The notes: a model not told the origin generated them from the letters alone. DNA of 6,781 nucleotides from a bacterium (GCA_020352595.1 CP070682.1:1787034-1793814); one strand, 5' to 3'. Positions 1 through 5,136 are shown, counted from the first letter of the stretch. Numbers and translations: made by a program.

Positions 1-340
1 CAACTGCGTCATCAACCTCTCGCCGGAAAAGGACTCCGTCTACAGGGAAATGCACCGGGTGCTCAGGCCCGGGGGCAGGCTCTCCATCACCGACATTCTC
101 ACCGCCGGGCCGCTGCCGGAAGAGGTCAGGGAAAACCTGGCGCTGGTGTCGGCCTGCGTCGGCGGTGCGGCCACCGTGGAGGAGACCCGAAGGACCCTGG
201 AGGACTCCGGCTTCACCGACATCCGCATCGGCAGGAAGGGTGTGGACCAGGAGGCGGCCCGATACCTGGAGGCGGCAGGGCTCTCGGAGATGGCCGAAAA
301 CGTTTTCTCGGCGACCATCGAGGCCGTCAAACCGGTCTAG
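1..340 (+). CDS. arsM: Arsenite S-adenosylmethyltransferase ArsM, C-terminal part (5' end outside window)
   Basis: This is the C-terminal ~112 residues of a SAM-dependent methyltransferase, read in the frame starting at base 2 and ending at TAG 338-340. The fragment opens with NCVINLSPEK, followed by the RVLRPGGRLSITDI block (post-motif strand of the Rossmann fold) and SACVGGA. The NCV and CVGGA cysteines match two of the conserved As(III)-binding cysteines of the ArsM family, which separates it from UbiE/COQ5-type methyltransferases. ArsM methylates trivalent arsenic in the cytoplasm to mono-, di- and trimethyl species. The SAM-binding GxGxG motif and the first cysteine would lie upstream of the window. 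Downstream are a repeat-like element and a + strand terminator; no partner ars gene is visible here. The family call is firm; activity cannot be judged from a fragment. Confidence 0.88.
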   Translation, partial: NCVINLSPEKDSVYREMHRVLRPGGRLSITDILTAGPLPEEVRENLALVSACVGGAATVEETRRTLEDSGFTDIRIGRKGVDQEAARYLEAAGLSEMAENVFSATIEAVKPV

Positions 341-342
341 CA

Positions 343-512
343 GGGTGCTGAAAAAGTTCCTTGTGGACTTTTTCAGTGTCGGGTCGCCTGGGGCGGCCCG
401 GCGCAACCCTCGCAGATCCTTCGTGTTTTTACAGCCCGGATCCGGGTCCCGCCATGGCGGGACCCCCGCGGCGCCAGATCAGGCTGCGTTTTCAGGGGCT
501 CTTCAGCAGCCC
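343..512. repeat. Extragenic repeat / MITE-like element with imperfect terminal inverted repeats
   Basis: The left end (343-360, GGGTGCTGAAAAAGTTCC) and the reverse complement of the right end (495-512, GGGCTGCTGAAGAGCCCC) share GGG and an exact TGCTGAA core with a similar tail, so the 170-bp stretch has imperfect terminal inverted repeats. Just inside the left end is a 10-bp perfect hairpin, CTGAAAAAGT (348-357) with ACTTTTTCAG (367-376). Two perfect palindromes sit centrally, at 435-446 and 444-465. Open frames across it look like frame shadows of GC-rich DNA and show no protein motif. From memory, repeats with CTGAAAAAGT/ACTTTTTCAG ends are common in deltaproteobacterial intergenic regions. 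No target-site duplication is obvious, and a second full copy is not in the window. Confidence 0.45.
435..465. repeat. Two overlapping perfect palindromes (cruciform/hairpin-forming)
   Basis: Bases 435-446 (CCCGGATCCGGG) are a 12-nt perfect palindrome. Bases 444-465 are a 22-nt perfect palindrome with arms GGGTCCCGCC and GGCGGGACCC around a central AT. The two share GGG (444-446), so they would form mutually exclusive hairpins. They sit in the middle of the repeat-like element and have no U-tract, so they are not an intrinsic terminator. Confidence 0.6.
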
Positions 513-648
513 GCCAGAGACAAGGGAGGCAGGCGGAAGGCCACTCATAAGAGCGGAGCCCTCCACCGGGCCGGGCGATGCAAGCCTGGCGGAACCTTCC
601 CCCGTGCGCCTTGCCCATGGAGCCCGGGACTTTCCCATCCAACATACA
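513..648 (+). other. Non-coding stretch before the terminator; possible structured RNA, unidentified
   Basis: This 136-nt stretch lies between the repeat-like element and the intrinsic terminator. It can form a 7-bp hairpin, GCCGGGC / GCCTGGC, with loop GATGCAA, followed directly by a small GGAA-CC-TTCC hairpin. I compared it from memory with cobalamin, TPP, SAM, FMN, ZTP, fluoride, c-di-GMP and SAH riboswitches and with 4.5S, 6S and RNase P RNA, and found no convincing match. There is no + strand gene downstream, so a riboswitch acting on a downstream gene is unlikely. It is either arsM 3' UTR or an independent small RNA ended by the terminator at 649-679. Confidence 0.25.
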
Positions 649-679
649 GGCCCCACCTTCCGGTGGGGCCTTTGTTTTT
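649..679 (+). terminator. Strong rho-independent terminator
   Basis: A perfect 9-bp GC-rich stem, GGCCCCACC (649-657) with GGTGGGGCC (662-670), closes a TTCC tetraloop and is followed by TTTGTTTTT (671-679). On the + strand this is a textbook intrinsic terminator for arsM or for a small RNA in the preceding gap. Read on the - strand, the hairpin lies about 120 nt past the ehuA stop but is followed by TGTATGTTGG rather than a U-tract, so it would work poorly in that direction. Confidence 0.88.
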
Positions 680-692
680 AGGATCGAGCCCG

Positions 693-732
693 CCTGACGG
701 GCACCGTTATTTCCATGCAAGCCCCCGTCAGG
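693..732. repeat. Inverted repeat downstream of ehuA
   Basis: CCTGACGGG (693-701) and CCCGTCAGG (724-732) form a 9-bp perfect stem with a 22-nt loop, 60-100 nt past the ehuA stop on its downstream side. There is no U-tract on either strand, so it may protect the 3' end of the operon mRNA or be part of a factor-dependent end. I see no gene between the terminator and the ehuA stop. Confidence 0.35.
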
Positions 733-790
733 GCCGGTTCAGCCGGGCGCTGGGCACGGCCACCCGTTTGCCGCGCACTCGGTTCAACGC

Positions 791-1609
791 CTATCGCGCC
801 TCCAGGACGGCGCTCAGGAACTGCTGCGTCCTTTCCCTGGTCGGGTTCTCAAAAAGTTCGTCGGGCGCCCCCTGCTCCTCGATCTTTCCGTCGTAAAAGA
901 AGCAGACCCTGTCCGAGATCTCCCTGGCAAAGCCCATCTGGTGGGTTACCATGAGCATGGTGAGGTTGTGCTTGGCCACCAGCTTGCGGATGACCTGGGT
1001 GACCTCCCCGATCACCTCAGGATCCAGGGCCGAGGTGACTTCGTCGAAAAGCATCACCTTGGGCCGCATGGCGAGGGAACGGGCGATGGCGACGCGCTGC
1101 TGCTGTCCGCCGGAGAGCCGTGAGGGGTGCTCGTGCGCCTTCTCCAGCATCCCCACCATGTCGAGCAGGCCTTCCGCCCTCGCGACGGCCTCATCCTTGC
1201 TGAGGCCGAGGACCTGGACAGGGGCCTCGATGCAGTTTTCCAGGGCCGTCATGTGGGGGAAGAGGTTGAAGTGCTGGAAGCACATCCCGATGTTGAGGCG
1301 CTGCCGGCGCAGGTACTTGTTGTCGGCCCGGATCATGGTCCCGTTCCTGGCCATGTGCGTCATGGGCTGCCCCTCGACGTAGATGACGCCTTCATCGATC
1401 CTCTCCAGGGCCATGAGCATCCTGAGTACGGTGGTCTTGCCGGAGCCGGAAGGCCCGATGATGGTCACCATCTCGCCCTCATCAACGTCCAGGTCCAGCG
1501 AGTCCAGGACCACCAGGTCGCCGTAGCGCTTGGTGACGTTCTGGAACCTGACCATGGGGATGGTCTCACCTTCCAGCTGCAGGGGGTAGTCGTTCCTGGA
1601 AATTTTCAT
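791..1609 (-). CDS. ehuA: Ectoine/hydroxyectoine-type ABC transporter ATP-binding protein (EhuA-like)
   Basis: A 272-residue cytoplasmic ATPase that powers solute import, with all motifs intact: Walker A GPSGSGKT (52-59), Q-loop Q112, signature LSGGQQQ (165-171), Walker B VMLFDE (185-190), D-loop SALD (193-196) and switch H223. It belongs to the polar amino acid (GlnQ/HisP) branch. EhuA-like features are the TVLRMLMALERIDEGVIYVEG stretch after Walker A, an insertion near 82-100, and ISDRVCFFYDGKI near the C-terminus. The start at 1609 overlaps the upstream permease stop (ATGA) and has GAGG 5 nt before it. The same frame stays open further upstream, but that part is only a shadow of the permease gene. 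Oddities: FQHFN and THQM replace the more usual FQ(Q/H)FN and THEM. It is the last gene of the operon. Substrate identity rests on family resemblance; a general amino-acid importer is the alternative. Confidence 0.9.
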   Translation of the reverse strand: MKISRNDYPLQLEGETIPMVRFQNVTKRYGDLVVLDSLDLDVDEGEMVTIIGPSGSGKTTVLRMLMALERIDEGVIYVEGQPMTHMARNGTMIRADNKYLRRQRLNIGMCFQHFNLFPHMTALENCIEAPVQVLGLSKDEAVARAEGLLDMVGMLEKAHEHPSRLSGGQQQRVAIARSLAMRPKVMLFDEVTSALDPEVIGEVTQVIRKLVAKHNLTMLMVTHQMGFAREISDRVCFFYDGKIEEQGAPDELFENPTRERTQQFLSAVLEAR

Positions 1610-2280
1610 ATCGACCTCAGTCCCATTTTCTTGCGGATCTTCACCTCGGCCCTGCGCAGGCCGCCGGCTGTTGGCAGGGAGATGATCAGGAAGATGAGAC
1701 CCACCAGGGTGTAGGGTTCGAGAAAGCGGTAATGTTCCGAGCCGATGGCATTGGCCGTGTGCATCAGCTCCGCCACGCCTATCACCGAAAGCATGGGCGT
1801 GTCCTTGAGGATGCCGACGAGGTAATTGCCCATCCCGGCGAAGGCTGTGGGAATGGCCTGGGGTAAGATGATGCGGGAATAGGTCCGCCTCGGACCCAGG
1901 CTCAGGGAGGTGGCGGCCTCCCACTGGCCCCTGGGTACGCTTTCGATGCCGGCTCGGTACACTTCGGACAGATAGGACGCGTAGTGCAGACCGATGGCGA
2001 TCATCCCCGCCGTCCAGGGAGAAAACATGACCCCGAACTGAGGGGCGACGTAGAACACGAAAAAGATCTGGAGGACCAGGGGCGTCGAGCGGATGAACTC
2101 CACAAATTCGCGGACCGCCCTGTTCACCAGGGCGAAGCGGGTCCTCTGCGTCAGGGCGAAGACCAGGCCCAGCACCGCCGCAATACCGTAGCCGAGCACC
2201 GACGCGAGAAGGGTGTTGCCGGTGGCCTTGACAAGCCGCGGCAGGATATCCGAGACAAATTCCCATCGCCAGTCAAACAT
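1606..2280 (-). CDS. ehuD: Ectoine/hydroxyectoine-type ABC transporter permease (EhuD-like)
   Basis: A 224-residue inner-membrane permease of the HisM/GlnP (polar amino acid, 3-TM-core) family. Hydrophobic segments lie at about 20-45, 66-85, 90-105, 150-175 and 187-203. The EAA loop that docks on the ATPase is seen as GQWEAATSLSLGPRRTYSRIILPQA, with E121-A122-A123, G129 and P140. The ATG at 2280 overlaps the previous gene's stop as TGATG, and the 3' end overlaps ehuA as ATGA, so the three genes are translationally coupled. The frame is open upstream to about 2598, but that extension is a proline/arginine-rich shadow of the other permease and was not used. It probably pairs with the EhuC-like protein as a heterodimer. 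Family assignment is firm; the ectoine label comes from operon context. Confidence 0.88.
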   Translation of the reverse strand: MFDWRWEFVSDILPRLVKATGNTLLASVLGYGIAAVLGLVFALTQRTRFALVNRAVREFVEFIRSTPLVLQIFFVFYVAPQFGVMFSPWTAGMIAIGLHYASYLSEVYRAGIESVPRGQWEAATSLSLGPRRTYSRIILPQAIPTAFAGMGNYLVGILKDTPMLSVIGVAELMHTANAIGSEHYRFLEPYTLVGLIFLIISLPTAGGLRRAEVKIRKKMGLRSI

Positions 2281-2948
2281 CACTTGATCTTCCCCAGTTT
2301 GCGCGCCATTACACGCTCGAGCCACCTCATGTACGGAGTGACCAGGCCGCGCGACATCAGGTAATAGATTATCAGGGCCGAACCGAACACCTGGGCCGAA
2401 AGGTATGTCGTGCCGTTGATCTTCCTGGCCATGAACATCAGGTCGGCGACGGAGATCAGCGCAACGAGGGCTGTCCCCTTGAGGAGCTCTATGAGCAGGT
2501 TGCCCCAGGGGGGGAGCATGTTGAGAAAGGCCTGCGGAAAGATGATCCGGCGCATCCGCTTGCCCGGGGGCATGCTCAGGGCGGTGGCGGCCTCCCACTG
2601 TCCCCTGGGGACGGAAAGGATCCCCCCCCGGACAAGCTCGGCTCCGTAGGCGCCCAGGTTCATGCCGACGGCGATGAAGCCCGCGGTGAACTTCTCCAGC
2701 GTCAGGCCGAAAAGGGGCAGGACGAAGAAGATCCAGTACAGCTGGACAAGGAGAGACGTCCCGCGGAAGATCTCGATGTAAACTGTGGCTGTGCCGTAGA
2801 CGAAACGGTTTTTGGACAGCCGCATCAGACCGGCCACGAGGGCGATCATGACGGCCAGGGTGGCAGCCAGAATGGTCTGTTTGGCCGTCGTCACGGACCC
2901 CTCGAGAAGCTGGGGGCCGTATGATGTCAAAAACTCGATGTAACTCAT
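2280..2948 (-). CDS. ehuC: Ectoine/hydroxyectoine-type ABC transporter permease (EhuC-like)
   Basis: A 222-residue inner-membrane permease, partner of the EhuD-like protein. It has hydrophobic segments at about 25-42, 65-82, 88-104, 145-172 and 187-198, the IEIFRGTSLLVQLYWIFF block typical of this family, and an EAA loop (E119-A120-A121, G129, P138). The stretch SVPRGQWEAAT is identical to that in the sister permease, which shows the ancient duplication and a shared docking surface. The ATG at 2948 is chosen because the protein starts MSYIEFLTSYGPQLLEG, a normal family N-terminus; the ribosome site is weak (GGA about 10 nt upstream), unlike the strong one of ehuB. It begins 161 nt after the ehuB stop, across a stable hairpin. 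The EhuC label depends on context and sequence resemblance recalled from memory. Confidence 0.87.
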   Translation of the reverse strand: MSYIEFLTSYGPQLLEGSVTTAKQTILAATLAVMIALVAGLMRLSKNRFVYGTATVYIEIFRGTSLLVQLYWIFFVLPLFGLTLEKFTAGFIAVGMNLGAYGAELVRGGILSVPRGQWEAATALSMPPGKRMRRIIFPQAFLNMLPPWGNLLIELLKGTALVALISVADLMFMARKINGTTYLSAQVFGSALIIYYLMSRGLVTPYMRWLERVMARKLGKIK

Positions 2949-3070
2949 CCGTTTATTCCGGGATCTGCCTGCACGGGTCCTGGTGCCTTTTTACTCTCCA
3001 CCGGGGGTGCCGAAGGCATGGTTTGAGCCTTGCGCCGTCGCTGAAGCGCAGACCTCTTCGCTGAAAGAAC

Positions 3071-3099
3071 CGTGCGGGGACACGACGTGTCCCCGCACG
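3071..3099 (-). promoter_or_regulatory. Stable intercistronic hairpin between ehuB and ehuC
   Basis: CGTGCGGGGACAC (3071-3083) and GTGTCCCCGCACG (3087-3099) form a perfect 13-bp stem with a 3-nt loop. It begins 10 nt past the ehuB stop. The bases after it on the - strand (GTTCTTTCAG) are not a real U-tract, so complete termination is unlikely. Such hairpins after binding-protein genes are known to block 3' exonucleases and leave more mRNA for the binding protein than for the membrane genes; partial termination is the alternative. The remaining gap up to the ehuC start (2949-3060) shows no gene. Confidence 0.7.
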
Positions 3100-3109
3100 A
3101 TGGGAAAGG

Positions 3110-3997
3110 CTACCTGTTCTCGCAGACCCACTCCGTCTTCATGTCTCCGGGAAGCTGGTCCTTCGTGTACCCGTACTGGGCCACATCCTTGAGCATCTTT
3201 TCGGACCCGAGGTAGGACTTCAAGGCCGCGTTGAACTTGGCCAGGAAATCCGGATCCTCCTTGCGGAAGCCGATGCCCACCCAGTTCAGGTACTTCTCGG
3301 GAAGAGCCGAGGGGTTCGTGACCTCGATGGCGCCGCCTGCCTCCTTGGCAAGGTTCAGGGCCGAAAAATAGGTGAGGCCGCCGGCATCGGCCCGGCCGGA
3401 TCTCACAGCGGCCAGGATCTCCGTCATGCCGGGTACCTGCATGATGTTCTTCTCCGGCACTCCTTCATCCTTGGCGGCTTCCACGGTGTTAAAGCCCGCT
3501 CCCGTGACGAAGACCGCGTTCTTCTTCACGATGTCCTGGTAGTTCTGGAGCCCCTTGGGGTTCCCCTTGGCCACGATGAAGGCGTCGCCGAAGATGCCGA
3601 TGGGCTCCGAAAACGCCACGTTCTGGCAGCGGCTGTTGAGGATGTACATGCCGCCGGTGATGACGTCGAAGCGGTTGGCCTTCAGGCCGGGGATCAGGCC
3701 GCCCCAGTCGGTGACAACGGGCTCGTAGTTCTCGTATCCCATCTCCTTCAGGACACCGATGGTGATGGCGTTGGCGAAACCGAGGGGCTTGTTCCCCTCT
3801 CCCGGGTAGGCCCATGGAACCTCGTTGGCGAAACCGAGCCGGATGGTATCGCCGGCTTTGATCCGGTCCATGAGGGGACCGGCATCGGCCATGCCCACCC
3901 CCAGACAGAACACCGAGACAGCGAGCAGGATCAGTGACCGTTGAAGGGTGCGTTTTACCTTCTCTTTGGACTTTCTGGTGGTGCTGTTTATAAACAT
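3110..3997 (-). CDS. ehuB: Ectoine/hydroxyectoine-type ABC transporter substrate-binding protein (EhuB-like)
   Basis: A 295-residue periplasmic solute-binding protein of the amino-acid/ectoine family (SBP family 3). It has a Sec signal peptide: basic region K9-R20, hydrophobic core L22-A37, likely cleavage after A39 (MADA|G). C31 has no lipobox, so it is not a lipoprotein. RLGFANEVPWAY (53-64), GLIPGLKANRFDVITGGMYI (100-119), RCQNVAFSEP and FIVAKGNPKGL match my memory of EhuB. With a constant offset of 38, the published ligand contacts of Sinorhizobium meliloti EhuB (Glu21, Phe24, Tyr60, Phe80, Arg85) fall on E59, W62, W98, Y118 and R123, so an aromatic cage for the positively charged ring is kept. 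The ATG at 3997 has a strong AAAGGAGG (4002-4009) 4 nt before it. It is the first gene of the operon; the leader upstream carries a terminator. Amino-acid binding is the main alternative. Confidence 0.88.
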   Translation of the reverse strand: MFINSTTRKSKEKVKRTLQRSLILLAVSVFCLGVGMADAGPLMDRIKAGDTIRLGFANEVPWAYPGEGNKPLGFANAITIGVLKEMGYENYEPVVTDWGGLIPGLKANRFDVITGGMYILNSRCQNVAFSEPIGIFGDAFIVAKGNPKGLQNYQDIVKKNAVFVTGAGFNTVEAAKDEGVPEKNIMQVPGMTEILAAVRSGRADAGGLTYFSALNLAKEAGGAIEVTNPSALPEKYLNWVGIGFRKEDPDFLAKFNAALKSYLGSEKMLKDVAQYGYTKDQLPGDMKTEWVCENR

Positions 3998-4001
3998 TGT
4001 G

Positions 4002-4009
4002 CCTCCTTT
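4002..4009 (-). promoter_or_regulatory. Strong ribosome binding site of ehuB
   Basis: On the - strand AAAGGAGG precedes the ATG at 3997 with CACA between. It is far stronger than the site of ehuC and fixes the ehuB start. Confidence 0.85.
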
Positions 4010-4078
4010 AGCTGGCGTTGCAATGATGACGAACGGAACATCCGAGCATCAAGTCGGGCATCCAACCTCGTCAGGACG

Positions 4079-4100
4079 AAAAAAAGGGCCTGCGGCCCTC
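4079..4100 (-). terminator. Intrinsic terminator in the ehuB leader (attenuator candidate)
   Basis: On the - strand, AGGGCC-GCA-GGCCCT (4085-4099) forms a 6-bp GC-rich stem with a 3-nt loop. It is followed at once by an unbroken run of T (complement of A4079-A4084, plus the stem-edge base). It lies about 80-100 nt downstream of the promoter at 4189-4217 and 82 nt before the ehuB ATG. It can therefore act as an attenuator of the transporter operon, as the end of a roughly 100-nt leader RNA, or as the terminator of the upstream regulator gene (stop at 4256-4258) if a second promoter serves ehuB. Confidence 0.75.
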
Positions 4101-4128
4101 CTTTGAGTCTTCACAGATATGATTACTA

Positions 4129-4166
4129 CCAGTAACCCTGGCACTGCTGGTGGGAAAGGTTAGTGG
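4129..4166 (-). promoter_or_regulatory. Possible leader RNA structure with alternative pairings
   Basis: In the leader RNA read on the - strand, CCACTAACC (complement of 4158-4166) can pair with GGTTACTGG (complement of 4129-4137) at 8 of 9 positions. The competing hairpin ACCAG...CTGGT reuses part of the same bases. Mutually exclusive pairings upstream of a terminator are what a switch would need, but I recognise no known riboswitch consensus and the pairings are short. Confidence 0.25.
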
Positions 4167-4186
4167 TCTAAATTTTCGTGTGCGAA

Positions 4187-4204
4187 TCATTATTATAATA
4201 ATGA
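4187..4204. promoter_or_regulatory. 18-nt perfect palindrome over the -10 box; candidate operator
   Basis: TCATTATTATAATAATGA is perfectly self-complementary and covers the -10 box and adjoining spacer of the ehu promoter. AT-rich palindromes of about this size are usual targets of dimeric MarR-family repressors, and a MarR-family gene ends only about 50 nt away. Binding here would block RNA polymerase. Assignment to that regulator is inference. Confidence 0.55.
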
Positions 4205-4217
4205 CGCCTCATGTCAA
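4189..4217 (-). promoter_or_regulatory. Sigma-70 promoter of the ehu operon
   Basis: On the - strand the -35 box is a perfect TTGACA (complement of 4212-4217), followed by exactly 17 nt and AATAAT (complement of 4189-4194; 5 of 6 to TATAAT). The start of transcription should be near 4182, giving a leader of about 185 nt before ehuB. The region is strikingly AT-rich for this window. A poorer second candidate (TTGATG, 18 nt, CATCAT) lies between the leader terminator and ehuB. Confidence 0.75.
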
Positions 4218-4227
4218 GTTTCCCGTA

Positions 4228-4243
4228 GAACCATGTTTGGTTC
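4228..4243. repeat. Short inverted repeat just upstream of the ehu -35 box
   Basis: GAACCA (4228-4233) and TGGTTC (4238-4243) form a 6-bp stem with a 4-nt loop, 11 nt upstream of the -35 box and 13 nt past the regulator stop. There is no U-tract. It may be a weak 3' hairpin of the regulator mRNA or an activator site; evidence is thin. Confidence 0.3.
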
Positions 4244-4255
4244 CTTATGGTGGGA

Positions 4256-4786
4256 TTACGGGTCGGAGGTCAGGGAGCCGGTTTCCAGGATGGGCGCAGC
4301 TTCAATGTGGCGCGCCTCCATCAGTTCGATGAGCTTTTCCAGCGCCACGGTTATGGAAACCCGCTCCGACTCGGGGAGCTCCAGGAGCGCCCTGGTGAGG
4401 GTGTCCTGAAGCAGGGACGGGGTCTGGGCGATGAGCTTCTCACCCCCGGGGGTGATGGAAACGTATACCTGGCGGCGATCCTTGCTGTCACGGCTGCGGG
4501 TGACCAGCCCCTTTTTCTCAAGCCGGTCGATGATGCCGGCCACAGTGCTGGGGCTCAGGTAGATGTTCTTCGCCACCTTGCCGTGGGTGAGGGGCCCGTG
4601 CTCCTTGATGGCCAGCAGGCACGCGAGCTGGGGCCCCGTGATGTTGTGCAGGTGAGCCAGCCTGTTGGAGTGGATGTCCACCGCCCTCATGATCCTGCGC
4701 AGGGACTGGAGGATGCGCAGTTCGTAGCTCTCCCTGGGGATCTCGGGCTTGCGGTCGCCTGACGGCGGGTTTTGCGTAGGGTCCAT
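4256..4786 (-). CDS. MarR-family transcriptional regulator, EctR-like
   Basis: A 176-residue DNA-binding repressor-type protein. A winged helix-turn-helix spans about 48-115: GPLTHGKVAKNIYLSPSTV, recognition helix about 78-91, and a wing with the MarR hallmark DRR (103-105) before QVYVSITPGG. Long helices at each end (20-47 and 120-160) form the dimer interface. The block LRRIMRAVDIHSNRLAHLHNITGPQL and the end EAAPILETG resemble, from memory, EctR regulators of ectoine genes more than generic MarR proteins. The ATG at 4786 is followed by a polar, proline-rich tail to about residue 19; GGGAAAG gives a modest ribosome site. It lies directly upstream of the ehu operon on the same strand and most likely controls it through the palindrome at 4187-4204, perhaps releasing on solute or osmotic change. 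MarR membership is firm; the EctR link is tentative. Confidence 0.88.
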   Translation of the reverse strand: MDPTQNPPSGDRKPEIPRESYELRILQSLRRIMRAVDIHSNRLAHLHNITGPQLACLLAIKEHGPLTHGKVAKNIYLSPSTVAGIIDRLEKKGLVTRSRDSKDRRQVYVSITPGGEKLIAQTPSLLQDTLTRALLELPESERVSITVALEKLIELMEARHIEAAPILETGSLTSDP

Positions 4787-4835
4787 GCGATCTTTCCCGA
4801 TGGGGTTGTCATTAAGCGGATCGGCAGAGTGGCCC

Positions 4836-4864
4836 TAAATAGCACGAAGGTCCGGACCAGTCAA
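4836..4864 (-). promoter_or_regulatory. Candidate promoter of the MarR-family gene, with palindromic spacer
   Basis: On the - strand TTGACT (complement of 4859-4864), 17 nt, then TATTTA (complement of 4836-4841; a weak -10) lie about 50 nt upstream of the ATG. The spacer contains the 10-nt palindrome GGTCCGGACC (4849-4858), a possible regulatory site. A second TTGACC lies further upstream. The -10 match is poor, so confidence is modest. Confidence 0.4.
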
Positions 4865-5136
4865 ACCGTGCCGGTCAAGGACACGGACACGGCACGCGGC
4901 CGGACGCCCGGCACAGATCTCCCTCGCACAGGTCAGGATGCAGAAAGGTCCCGATGGGAAAATGCAGCCAGGGGATGGAGCGCGTGTTCCCGTTCCCGGC
5001 AGTGGTTCTCCGGAATGACCCGCCGCGGACGATCCCGGGGCGAGAGGGGCGACCCACCCGCCGACGCTTGCCCTGAGAGCGGAAAAGATCTAGTATTCCC
5101 ACATTGGCATGGGGGGCTGCTGCCCCTGGAGGCTGG

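Noticed and set aside
619..636. On the - strand GGGAAAGTCCCGGGCTCC resembles the 5' side of the RNase P RNA core
   Set aside because: The rest of RNase P RNA, including its conserved 3' partner (ACAGAA region), is absent and the available space is too short.
165..896. Long + strand open frame across the arsM end, gap and ehuA end
   Set aside because: Arg/Pro/Ser-rich translation without motifs, overlapping real genes in other frames; a GC-rich shadow.
1610..2266. Upstream extension of the ehuA frame
   Set aside because: The extra residues are His/Arg/Pro-rich and antisense-like over ehuD; the family N-terminus and ATGA overlap place the start at 1609.
2281..2598. Upstream extension of the ehuD frame
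   Set aside because: It lies within ehuC in another frame and has no permease-like hydrophobic sequence; the real start is ATG 2280.
4187..4204. Fur-box reading of the AT-rich palindrome
   Set aside because: The repeat orientation (TCATTATTA-TAATAATGA) does not match the TGATAAT-N-ATTATCA arrangement, and no iron-related gene is adjacent.
4150..4332. 60-codon + strand open frame across the promoter region
   Set aside because: Lies over the - strand promoter and regulator 3' end, has an isoleucine run from the AT palindrome, and no family motif.
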